A DNA stretch of 51,827 nt from Bacteroidaceae bacterium (GTDB lineage: Bacteria; Bacteroidota; Bacteroidia; Bacteroidales; Bacteroidaceae), in assembly GCA_017940605.1 (NCBI GenBank), contig JAGAYF010000034.1, positions 1 to 51,827 of the forward strand, read 5' to 3'. The notes beneath the pieces were generated by a model that searched no databases, was not told the origin of the DNA, and saw only the letters and a program-made list of their open reading frames with translations. This document shows positions 16,079 to 24,745 of the stretch, piece after piece. Both the position numbers and the translations under genes were made by a program. How positions within the stretch are numbered: the first letter of the stretch is position 1; the number at the start of each line of letters is the position of its first letter.

Positions 16079-16088
16079 ATGCTGGTTG

Positions 16089-16096
16089 CAAAAATA
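16089..16096 (-). promoter_or_regulatory. -7 box for the leftward glycosyltransferase
   Basis: On the minus strand the sequence reads TATTTTTG followed by C. It ends 11 bases before the start codon, so the leader would be very short. Confidence 0.45.
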
Positions 16097-16241
16097 CGGA
16101 AAAAAGGGAATGCCGAAAAGCGAAAAGCGAGGTTTCTGAAGGATGGGAGGCTTTTTTCGGCCTTTTTCGGACGATTTTGCCGCCAATGCCGCCCATTTTG
16201 AAAATAAATACCTAAATTTGCGATAAAATAATGAATAAGTT

Positions 16242-17849
16242 ATGGCTTCCAAGAAAAACGTAAAATACAAGAAGACGGCCGCACCCTCGCGCAAGCCCGT
16301 GGCAAAAGCCAGGCGTGGGCTGAAATTGCCGCCGCTGCCGCAGAATGTGTGCCTCCTGCTGACCCTGTGGGCCTTTTGCTGGCTCGTATACGGCGATGTG
16401 TTCTATCTATGTGAGCAATGGAACTATTTCGCGTTTGACAAGGTCCTGATGCAGGATGTCATAGACTTGTGGTACGGCCCTGCGGCGCTGGCAGGCAAGC
16501 TGTTGCTGGTGGCCTGTCGCTTCCCCGTCCTGGGCGGACTGGTCATGGCGTTGATGCTGACAGCCTTTGTATGGCTGGTCGGCTATATCTTTGGCCTGAA
16601 AGGGTGGTGGCGCATCCTCCCCACGCTGCCTGTGTGGGGCTGGCTGGGCTATCTGGTTCACCTGCGCCTGAACATTTATTTCCATTTTGACTCCTGCTTT
16701 GTCTTCTATGTGCCCCTGCTGGCCTTGCTGTTGGCCGCCGCCGCCGCAATGGTCGTGCGGTTGGTTTCCAAGCGCCATTTGCAGCCGATGATTGCATATA
16801 GGAAGGATGAGAAGCCGCTGGCACAGTGGATGGGCTGGACGGCGACGGTCATGCTCTTTGTGGCTCTGTGGATTGACGCGTCTGTGTTCCATCAGGACAC
16901 CATCGTGACGACGCGCATGCAGCGGCTGATGCAGCAGGAGCGGTGGGCCGACATGATTGACGCGGCTCAGTCGTGCAAGATGCCCACGCGTCCCGTTGCG
17001 GCCTATTATGCGATCGCGTTGGAGCAGACGGACCAGTTGGAAACCAAACTGTTTGACATTTTCTACCAATTCCCGAAGATTTTCCTCAAGACACGCACCG
17101 ACGACTACCAGTTGGGGGCAGATTTGTACGAGGCCGATTGCAGTTTCTATGGCGGGTTGGTCAATACGTCCTATCATGCCAACATGGAACATGTTGTCTC
17201 GAGTGGACTCATGGTGTACCGGTTGAAGGAAATGGCGCTGGCTGCGATTCTGAATGGCGAGATGCGGCTGGCGGAGAAGTATTTGGTGATTATCGGCAAG
17301 ATGCCTTTTGAAAACAAGTTTGTGGAGAAATACATGCCTATGCTGTATGACAGGGAATTGGCGGCCAACGACCCCACGCTCAGCAAGGTATTGGATGTCA
17401 TTACGACCGTGCCTACATTTGAGCAAGGTTTCAGGCCGCCGGTCTTCATGGGGTACTATGTGTCGCTCCCGTCGGGCCATTCGCGCCGACAGCTCATAAA
17501 CAGCATCATGGCCTGCCTGTATTCCAAGGACATCAAGGGGGTTGTTCCCCGTGCGCTGTCGCTTGCCAGGCAGGAAAAGCTGGCGAAGAACATAGAGGAG
17601 GGACTTTTGCTCAACGAACTGAAGAATCCCAACATGAACCTGAAGCAATTTGACCCGCTGACGGTGTCGCAGACGAAGAGCATGCTTAACGAGGCCCACA
17701 AATATGAGGAATTGTCTTCGAAGGAGAAAGGAAAGAAGCTCCGTGACCAGTTTACCGGGCTGTATTCCATGTATTATTTCTATCAGCAAGTCCCCGACGA
17801 CAATTATATCAATAGCGAAGACGCGAAAAAAGGAGATGGCGTAAACTAA
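16242..17849 (+). CDS. DUF6057-type membrane protein
   Basis: 535 residues. A basic N-terminus (MASKKNVKYKKTAAPSRKPV) is followed by several hydrophobic segments at roughly 35-56, 80-103, 107-122, 125-145, 150-172 and 203-218, then a long soluble helical region from about residue 225 to the end that looks TPR-like ('AALNGEMRLAEKYLVIIGKM'). The pairing of this protein with the PD40 lipoprotein downstream is common in Bacteroidales. The function is unknown. A -7-like TAAATTTG lies at 16213-16220. Thirteen bases separate it from the next gene, so the two are very probably one operon. Confidence 0.75.
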   Translation: MASKKNVKYKKTAAPSRKPVAKARRGLKLPPLPQNVCLLLTLWAFCWLVYGDVFYLCEQWNYFAFDKVLMQDVIDLWYGPAALAGKLLLVACRFPVLGGLVMALMLTAFVWLVGYIFGLKGWWRILPTLPVWGWLGYLVHLRLNIYFHFDSCFVFYVPLLALLLAAAAAMVVRLVSKRHLQPMIAYRKDEKPLAQWMGWTATVMLFVALWIDASVFHQDTIVTTRMQRLMQQERWADMIDAAQSCKMPTRPVAAYYAIALEQTDQLETKLFDIFYQFPKIFLKTRTDDYQLGADLYEADCSFYGGLVNTSYHANMEHVVSSGLMVYRLKEMALAAILNGEMRLAEKYLVIIGKMPFENKFVEKYMPMLYDRELAANDPTLSKVLDVITTVPTFEQGFRPPVFMGYYVSLPSGHSRRQLINSIMACLYSKDIKGVVPRALSLARQEKLAKNIEEGLLLNELKNPNMNLKQFDPLTVSQTKSMLNEAHKYEELSSKEKGKKLRDQFTGLYSMYYFYQQVPDDNYINSEDAKKGDGVN

Positions 17850-17862
17850 ACAGACCGTAAAG

Positions 17863-19398
17863 ATGAAGAAGACAGGATATTTAACCATATTGGCAGTTCT
17901 CATGCTTGTCGCAGCATGTCAGAAACATGATGTACCCCAGAATGCGCAGGCAATACAGGAGAAAATGAAGATTTTTCCCGACTACACATCCATCGTAGTG
18001 CCTCCCAACATTGCTCCGCTCAACTTTTTGATGCGCGAAAAAGGCGATGAATTTGCGGCAGAGTATGTCGGAGCGGACGGAACGCGTGTTACGGCTGGCA
18101 GCGGCAATGACGGAAACCTCCAGTTTGGGCTGAAGGCATGGAAAGCACTTCTGAAAAAGAACGTAGGCAAGGAAATAGCCTTGCATCTCTATGTAAAAAG
18201 GGACGGAAAGTGGTTTGAACACCCATATACGACCATACAGGTGGCCGAAGAGCCGATAGACGACTATCTGTCCTACCGTTTGATTGAGCCTGGCTATGAA
18301 TTATACCGCCAGTTGGGGCTTTATCAGCGCAATCTGACCAATTTTGACGTGAAGACCATCTATGAGAACCCGCGCAAGTTTGATGAGAAGCACAGCCATT
18401 GCATAAATTGCCACAATTACCAGAATTACAGCACGCAGCGCATGCTTTTCCATGTGCGCGCCATGCATGGGGGGACGATTGTGGCGCAAAATGGCAAGAT
18501 AGAAAAGGTTATCACCAAGGCAGACAGTATTTTGGGGGCGGCGGTCTATCCATCTTGGCATCCTACCAAGAATTGGCTGGTATTCTCCACCAATAAGACG
18601 GGCCAGGTCTTCCATTTGTGCGACCCGCAGAAGATAGAGGTGCTGGATTACGGATCTGATTTGCTGTTCTACAATGCGGATACCAAGGAAATCAGCAATA
18701 TCATCAAGACCACCGATGACATGGAGACCTTTCCCTGCTGGAATCCTGCGGGCGACAAGATCTATTACTGTTCTGCCAAGACGTTCATCACCGCTGAGGA
18801 CAATGATTCCGTCCGCCAGCAGAAAACCATCCTCAACTACAAGCGAATGAAGTACAATCTCATGAGTATGGCATTTGACGAGGCGACCTGTACCTTCGGT
18901 GAGCCTCAATTGGAGCTGGATTGTGCCTCCCGGGGAATGAGTGCCTCTGTTCCGCGCGTCAGCCCCGATGGAAAATACCTGTTGTTCACGTTGGGAGAAT
19001 TCGGGCAGTTCCACATTTGGCACAAGTCTTCAGATCTGTACGTGAAGAACCTGCAAACTCAGGAAGTCTATCCGCTCAAAGCTGCCAACAGCGCAGACGT
19101 AGATTCCTACCACTCGTGGAGCAGCAACGGGCGCTGGATTGCATTCAGCTCGCGGCGCGACGATGGCTCTTTCACCCGCACCTATATCACCTATTTTGAT
19201 AAAAACGGGCAAGCGCACAAGGCGTTTATGATTCCGCAAAAGGACGCAACGTTCAATGTGCGCCTGTACAAGAGTTTCAATGTGCCGGAACTGACCAAGG
19301 ATGCCGTTCCGTATGATGCCAAGCAGTTCAAGGAAGTCATATTCAACAGCCCGGGCTCTGTGGTCAAGTACAAGGAAATCCGCCCTCAATACAAATGA
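17863..19398 (+). CDS. TolB/PD40 beta-propeller lipoprotein with a CxxCH motif
   Basis: 511 residues. It begins MKKTGYLTILAVLMLVAACQ, a lipoprotein signal with C19 as the lipid site. The middle and C-terminal parts contain PD40/WD-like propeller blades: 'AVYPSWHPTKNWLVFSTNKT', 'ETFPCWNPAGDKIYYCS', 'VPRVSPDGKYLLFTLGEFGQ' and 'SYHSWSSNGRWIAFSSRRDD'. Between signal and propeller is CINCH at 180-184, the covalent haem c attachment motif, preceded by 'EKHSH'. The protein is therefore possibly an outer-membrane-anchored cytochrome c-like propeller, but haem binding is inferred only. It is co-transcribed with the DUF6057 gene and closed by a terminator. Confidence 0.8.
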   Translation: MKKTGYLTILAVLMLVAACQKHDVPQNAQAIQEKMKIFPDYTSIVVPPNIAPLNFLMREKGDEFAAEYVGADGTRVTAGSGNDGNLQFGLKAWKALLKKNVGKEIALHLYVKRDGKWFEHPYTTIQVAEEPIDDYLSYRLIEPGYELYRQLGLYQRNLTNFDVKTIYENPRKFDEKHSHCINCHNYQNYSTQRMLFHVRAMHGGTIVAQNGKIEKVITKADSILGAAVYPSWHPTKNWLVFSTNKTGQVFHLCDPQKIEVLDYGSDLLFYNADTKEISNIIKTTDDMETFPCWNPAGDKIYYCSAKTFITAEDNDSVRQQKTILNYKRMKYNLMSMAFDEATCTFGEPQLELDCASRGMSASVPRVSPDGKYLLFTLGEFGQFHIWHKSSDLYVKNLQTQEVYPLKAANSADVDSYHSWSSNGRWIAFSSRRDDGSFTRTYITYFDKNGQAHKAFMIPQKDATFNVRLYKSFNVPELTKDAVPYDAKQFKEVIFNSPGSVVKYKEIRPQYK

Positions 19399-19412
19399 TA
19401 ATAAGCCCTAAA

Positions 19413-19449
19413 AAACGCTCTCTCTTGTCCGAAGAGGGCGTTTCTTTTG
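19413..19449 (+). terminator. Terminator after the PD40 lipoprotein gene
   Basis: AAACGCTCTCT at 19413-19423 pairs with AGAGGGCGTTT at 19433-19443 with one G-T pair, followed by CTTTTGG, a weak T-tract. Confidence 0.65.
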
Positions 19450-19460
19450 GAAGAAAGTGT

Positions 19461-19468
19461 TACTTTTG
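19461..19468 (+). promoter_or_regulatory. -7 box for the amidase gene
   Basis: TACTTTTG followed by C lies 15 bases before the ATG at 19484. It supports that start over a GTG at 19457, which would lie inside or upstream of the promoter. Confidence 0.55.
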
Positions 19469-19483
19469 CAAAAACATTCAGAA

Positions 19484-20788
19484 ATGAGATTGCGCCGTTT
19501 TTCTCTCACGTTCCTGTTAATGACGCTGTTGGCTGGACAATTGCATGTCTGTGCCCAGTCATTTACCCTGGTCCTCGACCCTGGCCACGGCGGACGCGAC
19601 GCAGGGGCTATAGGGATATACTCAAAGGAGAAGAACATCAATCTTAACGTTGCGCTCAAGGTGGGTGAACTCGTCAGGAAGAACTGTCCCGACGTCAAAT
19701 TGATATATACGCGCAAGACCGATGTCTTTGTGGACTTGCACGAGCGTGCTGCCATTGCCAACCGCACCAAGGCCGACTTGTTCATCTCCATCCACACCAA
19801 TTCCCTGGAGCGAAAGGGCAGCAGCATACATGGAGCGGAGACGTACTCCCTTGGTATGGCGCGCTCAAGCGAGAACCTTGAGGTGGCCAAACGTGAAAAC
19901 TCCGTGATTCTCTACGAAAACGACTATGCCAAGCGTTATGCGGGTTTCAATCCCAAGTCTTCGGAAAGCTACATCATATTTGAATTTATGCAGGACCAGT
20001 TCATGCGCCAAAGTGCCGAACTGGCCCGTTCCATTCAGAAGCAGTATGTCAAGATAGCAGGGCGCTTGGACAAGGGTGTCAAGCAAGCAGGATTCCTGGT
20101 CCTGCGTGAAACGTCGATGCCCAGCGTATTGACGGAACTGGGCTTTATTTCCAATCCGCAGGAAGAGCAATACCTCAACTCCTCCCGTGGAACGGACGAG
20201 TTGGCCAAGAGTATCTACCAGGGATTCCTTGACTATAAATCCGCCTACAGCCGTAACAGGGCGCAAGCCACGGCAGCGAGCACGACGCCCAAGGCCGAGG
20301 CGACACCTCCCCCAGTGCAGCAGCCCGATGAAAGCGCCGCACCCGAAATCAAGCTGGACACGGCATCCCGCGCACCGACGGCACAGCCCATTGTCCCGCT
20401 CATGCAGCACGACATGAAGCCTTCGGAAGAAGTCGTTGCGCCATCGGCCCAGGCCGTTCCGCTGGCTGAACCCGTTGCCGCTCCGTCGGAAGCACCGCAG
20501 CAGGAGAAGCAGGCTGTCGGTGGCCTGCCCGTATTCAAGATACAGTTCTACATCTCCCAGCGCATGATGCGCCAGGACTGTTCCCAGTTCAAGGGGCTGA
20601 AGAATGTGGACTGCTACAAGGAAAACAATACCTATAAATATACCTACGGGGCAACGTCGGATTACCAAGAGATAGTAGCCCTCAAGAAAACCATCGTAAA
20701 TAAGTTTCCCGACTGCTTTGTGATCGCCTTCAAGGACGGAAAGCGCATCAGCATACAGGAAGCACGCGATGCATTGCAGAAAAAATAG
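19484..20788 (+). CDS. N-acetylmuramoyl-L-alanine amidase with a C-terminal SPOR-like region
   Basis: 434 residues. A signal peptide (about 1-24, ending VCAQ) precedes an Amidase_3 domain at about 27-250 that cleaves the amide between muramic acid and the peptide stem in peptidoglycan. Zinc and catalytic residues are visible: H35 in LDPGHGG, E49 in YSKEKN, H104 in ISIHTNS and the glutamate of LTELGFIS. A Pro/Ala-rich linker at about 255-350 leads to a C-terminal domain ('VFKIQFYISQRMMRQDCSQF', 'PDCFVIAFKDGKRISI') resembling SPOR peptidoglycan-binding domains. It resembles cell-division amidases (AmiC type). The MCE gene follows after 16 bases. Confidence 0.9.
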   Translation: MRLRRFSLTFLLMTLLAGQLHVCAQSFTLVLDPGHGGRDAGAIGIYSKEKNINLNVALKVGELVRKNCPDVKLIYTRKTDVFVDLHERAAIANRTKADLFISIHTNSLERKGSSIHGAETYSLGMARSSENLEVAKRENSVILYENDYAKRYAGFNPKSSESYIIFEFMQDQFMRQSAELARSIQKQYVKIAGRLDKGVKQAGFLVLRETSMPSVLTELGFISNPQEEQYLNSSRGTDELAKSIYQGFLDYKSAYSRNRAQATAASTTPKAEATPPPVQQPDESAAPEIKLDTASRAPTAQPIVPLMQHDMKPSEEVVAPSAQAVPLAEPVAAPSEAPQQEKQAVGGLPVFKIQFYISQRMMRQDCSQFKGLKNVDCYKENNTYKYTYGATSDYQEIVALKKTIVNKFPDCFVIAFKDGKRISIQEARDALQKK

Positions 20789-20804
20789 AAAAACCCCATT
20801 TATC

Positions 20805-21713
20805 ATGAAAAAGTTCCTGACCAAAGAAGTGAAAATAGCCTTGACGGCCATCTGCGCCGTAGTACTGTTGTTTTTTGGCATTAATTTCCTGAAGGGAATC
20901 AACCTTTTCAAGAAGCATAACGTCTATTACGTCAAGTTCAGCGACGTAACGGGCCTTGAAGTCTCCAATGCCGTCTATTCCAACGGATTTCCCGTAGGTA
21001 TCGTGCGTAGCATTGACTACGATTTCGCCCAGTCGCAGGGTATCAAGGTCATGATTGAGGTGGATGACCGCCTGCGCATTCCCCAAGGCAGCTATGCCGA
21101 GCTGAAGTCGGCACTCCTGGGCGGCACGACCATGAATGTCGTGTTGGGGCAGGCCTCGCAGTTCCTGAAACCAGGCGATACCTTTACGGGCGGTCCGGAA
21201 CAGGGACTGATGGCGCGGTTTGGCGAACTGGCCCCCCAGGTGGAAACGCTCATGCCCAAGTTGGACTCCATACTGTCGGCGGTCAATCTCATCATGAACG
21301 ACCCGGCGCTGATGCAAACGCTGCACAACACAGCCGACATCACGGCCAACCTGAAGACCACGACTGCACAGCTCAACGGATTGATGAAAAACGACCTGCC
21401 CGCCCTGATGGCCCAAGTCAACGAGGTGGGTAAGAACACGGCGTCGCTGACACAGAAACTTAATGAAGTGGATTACGCAACGACCATCAGCAATGTGAAC
21501 AAGACCCTGCAGGAAGTCAATGCGCTGACCGCGTCGCTTGAGTCGAAAATCAATTCCAAGGAGGGCTCGTTAGGGCTGATGCTCAATGACAAGGAACTCT
21601 ACATGAACCTGTCGGGTACGATGCAGTCGGCCAACAACCTGTTGCAGGACCTGAAGGAGCACCCCAAGCGCTATGTCAATGTGTCGGTCTTTGGCCGCAA
21701 GTCCAGGGATTGA
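20805..21713 (+). CDS. MCE/MlaD-family lipid-transport protein
   Basis: 302 residues. One N-terminal membrane segment (about 8-27, 'KIALTAICAVVLLFFGINFL') anchors it in the inner membrane. An MCE domain at about 35-120 contains 'YYVKFSDVTGLEVSNAVYSN', 'GFPVGIV' and 'LGGTTMNVVLG'. The rest is a helical region probably forming a coiled coil that spans the periplasm. MlaD-like proteins move phospholipid between the membranes with an MlaE-F transporter, which is not in this window. The start is ATG 20805. The same amidase-MCE pair occurs in other Bacteroidales. Confidence 0.88.
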   Translation: MKKFLTKEVKIALTAICAVVLLFFGINFLKGINLFKKHNVYYVKFSDVTGLEVSNAVYSNGFPVGIVRSIDYDFAQSQGIKVMIEVDDRLRIPQGSYAELKSALLGGTTMNVVLGQASQFLKPGDTFTGGPEQGLMARFGELAPQVETLMPKLDSILSAVNLIMNDPALMQTLHNTADITANLKTTTAQLNGLMKNDLPALMAQVNEVGKNTASLTQKLNEVDYATTISNVNKTLQEVNALTASLESKINSKEGSLGLMLNDKELYMNLSGTMQSANNLLQDLKEHPKRYVNVSVFGRKSRD

Positions 21714-21785
21714 CCGATTTCCCTTTTTTCGTCGATATCCAGGTAAGAGAATGTTCCTGCGTGTGGAAAGACACGCTGCGTGATG

Positions 21786-21821
21786 CTTTGGATGTCCTGT
21801 GGGGCATCCAAAAGTTTTTTT
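21786..21821 (+). terminator. Terminator after the MCE gene
   Basis: CTTTGGATG at 21786-21794 pairs with CATCCAAAAG at 21805-21814, followed by seven T. Confidence 0.8.
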
Positions 21822-21833
21822 ATCCCTTTTTAG

Positions 21834-21895
21834 CGATTTTTTACGCCTTGTTTGTGAAGACTTTGCGCCTTGCAGGGAATCTTTCAGACCGCATT
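21834..21895 (-). repeat. 62-bp CAAGGCG repeat, copy C
   Basis: Read on the minus strand it begins aatgcggtctgaaag and contains GCAAGGCGCAAAG, then ACAAGGCGTAAAAAAT 22 bp further. It is exactly 62 bp like the copies at 14874 and 41317. It lies just beyond the MCE terminator. Confidence 0.75.
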
Positions 21896-22356
21896 TGTCG
21901 GTTTCTTATGCCGCATTCATGAAATGCAACTTGAAACACTTTTACCCATTCCGTTCTGCCGGAGAAGATGGCTTTTGTGTATGTAAATATTTCTTTTACA
22001 GTGATATGTAGTTAGGGCATGGTTAGGCGTTCCGCTTGTTTGACTCGCTGATTTAATTCTAAATAAGGAGCTAAATAAAAGTTTTTTTATTCAATTCCTT
22101 TGCTCTTTGTTTTAAGCAAGTTAAATGAATTTTCAATCATTGGGTGCAGCCGCCTGTTGCATGTTTTTTACATTCATTGGGAGCGAAAAGCATTGAAATG
22201 CCTGTTTTATTTGTGGTTTCTGCTATTTGGAATTATTTTTTTGAAATGGTTAATAATAAATATTTTTGGTGTTTGGGACATGTGGGCGGCGTGTGTGCCA
22301 CTTTTTTTTTCGGGAAAAAAGTGGGAACTTTGCAATAAGAAAAAACCTGCCAAGTT
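21896..22356. other. AT-rich region upstream of dnaA
   Basis: About 460 bp without a supported gene. No cluster of DnaA boxes of the TTATCCACA type was found, so there is no evidence that this is the replication origin. A -7-like GAACTTTG at 22325-22332 (one mismatch to TAnnTTTG) lies 25 bases before the dnaA start and probably belongs to its promoter. Confidence 0.5.
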
Positions 22357-23751
22357 TTGGAAAAGATATCAGCGAAGGAAAAGTGGGACAATTGTCTCAG
22401 CTTCATCAGGAATAACCTTGACGAGCAGACCTATGAGCGTTGGTTTGCCCCTATCAAGTTCTATTCCTATTCCGAAGGTGTGCTGGTATTGTATGCCCCC
22501 AATGAGTATTTCATAGAGTGCGTGGAGGGAAATTTCCTGAACCTGTTGCGCCAGAGCATCAAGAAGAATTTTGGCAACATCGAGCTGGGCTATAATTTCC
22601 AGAACAGCCAGGAGGGCCAGGACGTGGTGACGGTGGCCGAAACGCCGCGTTCCAGCGTCGTGGGGACGAGCAGGGGTGGCAACGAGGTGTTCTCCTCCAA
22701 CCTGAACGACGTAGAGTCGGACCTGGACTCGCAGTTGAGTCCCGACAACCGGTTTGAGAACTTCATTGAGGGCGACAGCAACAAGCTTCCCCTGACCATC
22801 GCGCTGTCCATAGCCGAGGAATCCTATAAAAATACGTTCAATCCTTTCTTTATATTCGGTCCGTCGGGCGTTGGCAAGACCCATTTGGCCAATGCCATCG
22901 GCGTGCGCATCAAGGAGAACAACCCCAAGAAGCGCGTGCTGTACGTCTCGGCCCACATGTTGCAGATGCAGTACACCGACTCCGTCCTGCGCAACAAGTT
23001 TAATGACTTCATGGGCTTCTATCAGTCCATTGATACGCTCATCATTGATGACATACAGGAGATATCGGGCAAGACCAAGACGCAGGAGGCTTTCTTCAAT
23101 ATTTTCAACAACCTGCACCGCAACAAGCGCCAGCTGATAATTACCAGCGACCGCCCGCCCGTCCTGTTGGAGGGCATGACGGAGCGTTTGCTGACCCGTT
23201 TCAACTGGGGCATCCTGGCCGAGCTGGAGCAACCCGATGCCAAGCTGCGCAAGGACATCCTGCGTTTCAAGGTAAAGCGCGACGGTTTGCAGTTTCCTGA
23301 GAACGTCATCAACTACATAGCCCAGCACGTAACGGGAAGCGTCAGGAACTTGGAGGGAATCATCAATTCCATTATTGCAGACTCCATCGTGACCAGTTCC
23401 GACATAGATTTGGCGTTGGCCGAGAAGGTAATTTCGCGTGTAGTACCGACCAAGTTGGCTTCCATCACGATAGACCAGATAATTGACACCGTTTGCAAGC
23501 ATTTTTCCATAAAGCCGCATACGATTATCTCAACCTGCCGTAAGCAGGACATCGTTCAGGCTCGCCAAATATCGATGTACCTGTCGCAGAAGTTCACTCC
23601 GCTGTCCTCTTCGCAGATAGGGGCGCGCATACACCGCGACCATTCCACGGTTCTCCACTCATGCAACCTGGTGGAAAGCCGGATGGGCGTGGACAAGAAG
23701 TATCGGGCGGAAATAGAAAAGATAGAAAAAAGCTTGAAAGGTAAAAAGTAA
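22357..23751 (+). CDS. dnaA: Chromosomal replication initiator DnaA
   Basis: 464 residues. Domain I opens MEKISAKEKWDNCLSFIRNN with 'LDEQTYERWFAPI'. A variable linker spans about 85-135. The AAA+ domain has Walker A GPSGVGKT at 168-175 and Walker B 'TLIIDDIQEISG'. Domain IV ends with the DNA-binding 'SQIGARIHRDHSTVLHSC'. It binds DnaA boxes to start chromosome replication. The start codon is TTG at 22357: an in-frame TAA lies at 22336 and no ATG or GTG occurs between them, while domain I is complete from this codon. The stop overlaps a strong shared terminator. Confidence 0.95.
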   Translation: MEKISAKEKWDNCLSFIRNNLDEQTYERWFAPIKFYSYSEGVLVLYAPNEYFIECVEGNFLNLLRQSIKKNFGNIELGYNFQNSQEGQDVVTVAETPRSSVVGTSRGGNEVFSSNLNDVESDLDSQLSPDNRFENFIEGDSNKLPLTIALSIAEESYKNTFNPFFIFGPSGVGKTHLANAIGVRIKENNPKKRVLYVSAHMLQMQYTDSVLRNKFNDFMGFYQSIDTLIIDDIQEISGKTKTQEAFFNIFNNLHRNKRQLIITSDRPPVLLEGMTERLLTRFNWGILAELEQPDAKLRKDILRFKVKRDGLQFPENVINYIAQHVTGSVRNLEGIINSIIADSIVTSSDIDLALAEKVISRVVPTKLASITIDQIIDTVCKHFSIKPHTIISTCRKQDIVQARQISMYLSQKFTPLSSSQIGARIHRDHSTVLHSCNLVESRMGVDKKYRAEIEKIEKSLKGKK

Positions 23752-23790
23752 GCGGGTGAGTTCCTAAGAAACTTCACCCGCTTACTTTTT
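23743..23790. terminator. Bidirectional terminator between dnaA and trxB
   Basis: AAAAAGTAAGCGGGTGA at 23743-23759 is a perfect 17-base inverted repeat with TCACCCGCTTACTTTTT at 23774-23790. The A/T ends supply a T-tract on both strands. The left arm includes the dnaA stop codon. Confidence 0.9.
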
Positions 23791-23798
23791 AGATAGGA

Positions 23799-24731
23799 TT
23801 ATTTGTCGGATAGGAATTTTTCCACCTCAATGCCGGCCATGCTGCCCGATGCGGCAGCTATTACGGCCTGCCTGTACGTGGGGTCGGCCACGTCGCCGGC
23901 GGCAAATACGCCGGGGATGCCGGTTCGGGGCGTCTTGCCCTCCGTTAGGATGTATCCTGTCTCGTCAGTCTTGATCCAGGGCTTGAAAATGTCACTGTTG
24001 GGCTTGTGTCCAATGGCTAGGAAAAATCCGTCGAACGGCAGGTCGTATTTTCTCTCATCTTCCTGCCCCTGACGGTAGACCAAGTGTCCGCCTTCAACGC
24101 CGTTTTCGCCGTAAAGCCCCGTTGTGTTGGTCTCAAACAGGATTTCAATCTTGGGATGGTTGACAACGCGGTCCTGCATGATTTGTGAGGCGCGCAGATA
24201 GGGCTTTCTGACAATCATATACACTTTTTCGGCCAGCGATGCCAGGTAGGTGGCTTCCTCGCACGCCGTATCGCCGCCGCCAACTACGGCCACTGTCTTT
24301 TTTCTGTAGAAAAAGCCGTCGCATGTGGCGCATGCGCTCACGCCCATTCCCTTGTATTTTGTCTCATCGGGCAGTCCGAGGTATTTTGCATTAGCTCCGG
24401 TGGCGATAATGAGCGTTTCGGCGGTCACTTCCGTCCCATCGTCGAAGATTATATGGTATGGAGCGGCGCTTAAGTCGGTCTTTACGGCTATTTTGCTCCA
24501 AATTTTTGCACCATAGTTCTCGGCCTGCTTCCTCATCCTTTCCATGAGGTCATTGGCGTCGATGCCGTCGGGAAATCCGGGGAAGTTTTCAACTAAGGTG
24601 GTTGTCGTTAGCTGTCCGCCAGGCTGCAATCCTTCGCAAATGACGGTCGGAATCCCAGCCCTCTGCGTGTAGATGGCGGCCGTGTACCCCGCAGGGCCGG
24701 AACCCAGCACTAAACATTTTATTTGTTCCAT
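23799..24731 (-). CDS. trxB: Thioredoxin reductase
   Basis: 310 residues, normal length. A flavoenzyme that passes electrons from NADPH to thioredoxin. The FAD-binding GSGPAG is near residues 10-15, the redox-active pair is CATC (C134, C137) in VSACATCDGF, the NADPH-binding 'VVGGGDTACEEA' follows, and the C-terminal FAD motif is 'GVFAAGDVADPTYRQ'. It is the last gene of the leftward unit ftsK-lolA-trxB, 14 bases after lolA. Confidence 0.95.
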   Translation of the reverse strand: MEQIKCLVLGSGPAGYTAAIYTQRAGIPTVICEGLQPGGQLTTTTLVENFPGFPDGIDANDLMERMRKQAENYGAKIWSKIAVKTDLSAAPYHIIFDDGTEVTAETLIIATGANAKYLGLPDETKYKGMGVSACATCDGFFYRKKTVAVVGGGDTACEEATYLASLAEKVYMIVRKPYLRASQIMQDRVVNHPKIEILFETNTTGLYGENGVEGGHLVYRQGQEDERKYDLPFDGFFLAIGHKPNSDIFKPWIKTDETGYILTEGKTPRTGIPGVFAAGDVADPTYRQAVIAAASGSMAGIEVEKFLSDK

Positions 24732-24745
24732 GTCTTATCTTGTTT

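Noticed and set aside
16407-17903. Long open frame on the minus strand (about 498 codons) opposite the DUF6057 gene
   Set aside because: It has no recognisable domain, runs antisense to a gene with membrane segments and good codon use, and is rich in His/Gln/Arg as expected of a GC-driven shadow.
21714-22356. Replication origin upstream of dnaA
   Set aside because: No cluster of TTATCCACA-type boxes or AT-rich 13-mers could be found; location next to dnaA is not enough in Bacteroidota.
22369-23520. Open frame on the minus strand opposite dnaA
   Set aside because: Antisense shadow of a complete dnaA; no domain visible.
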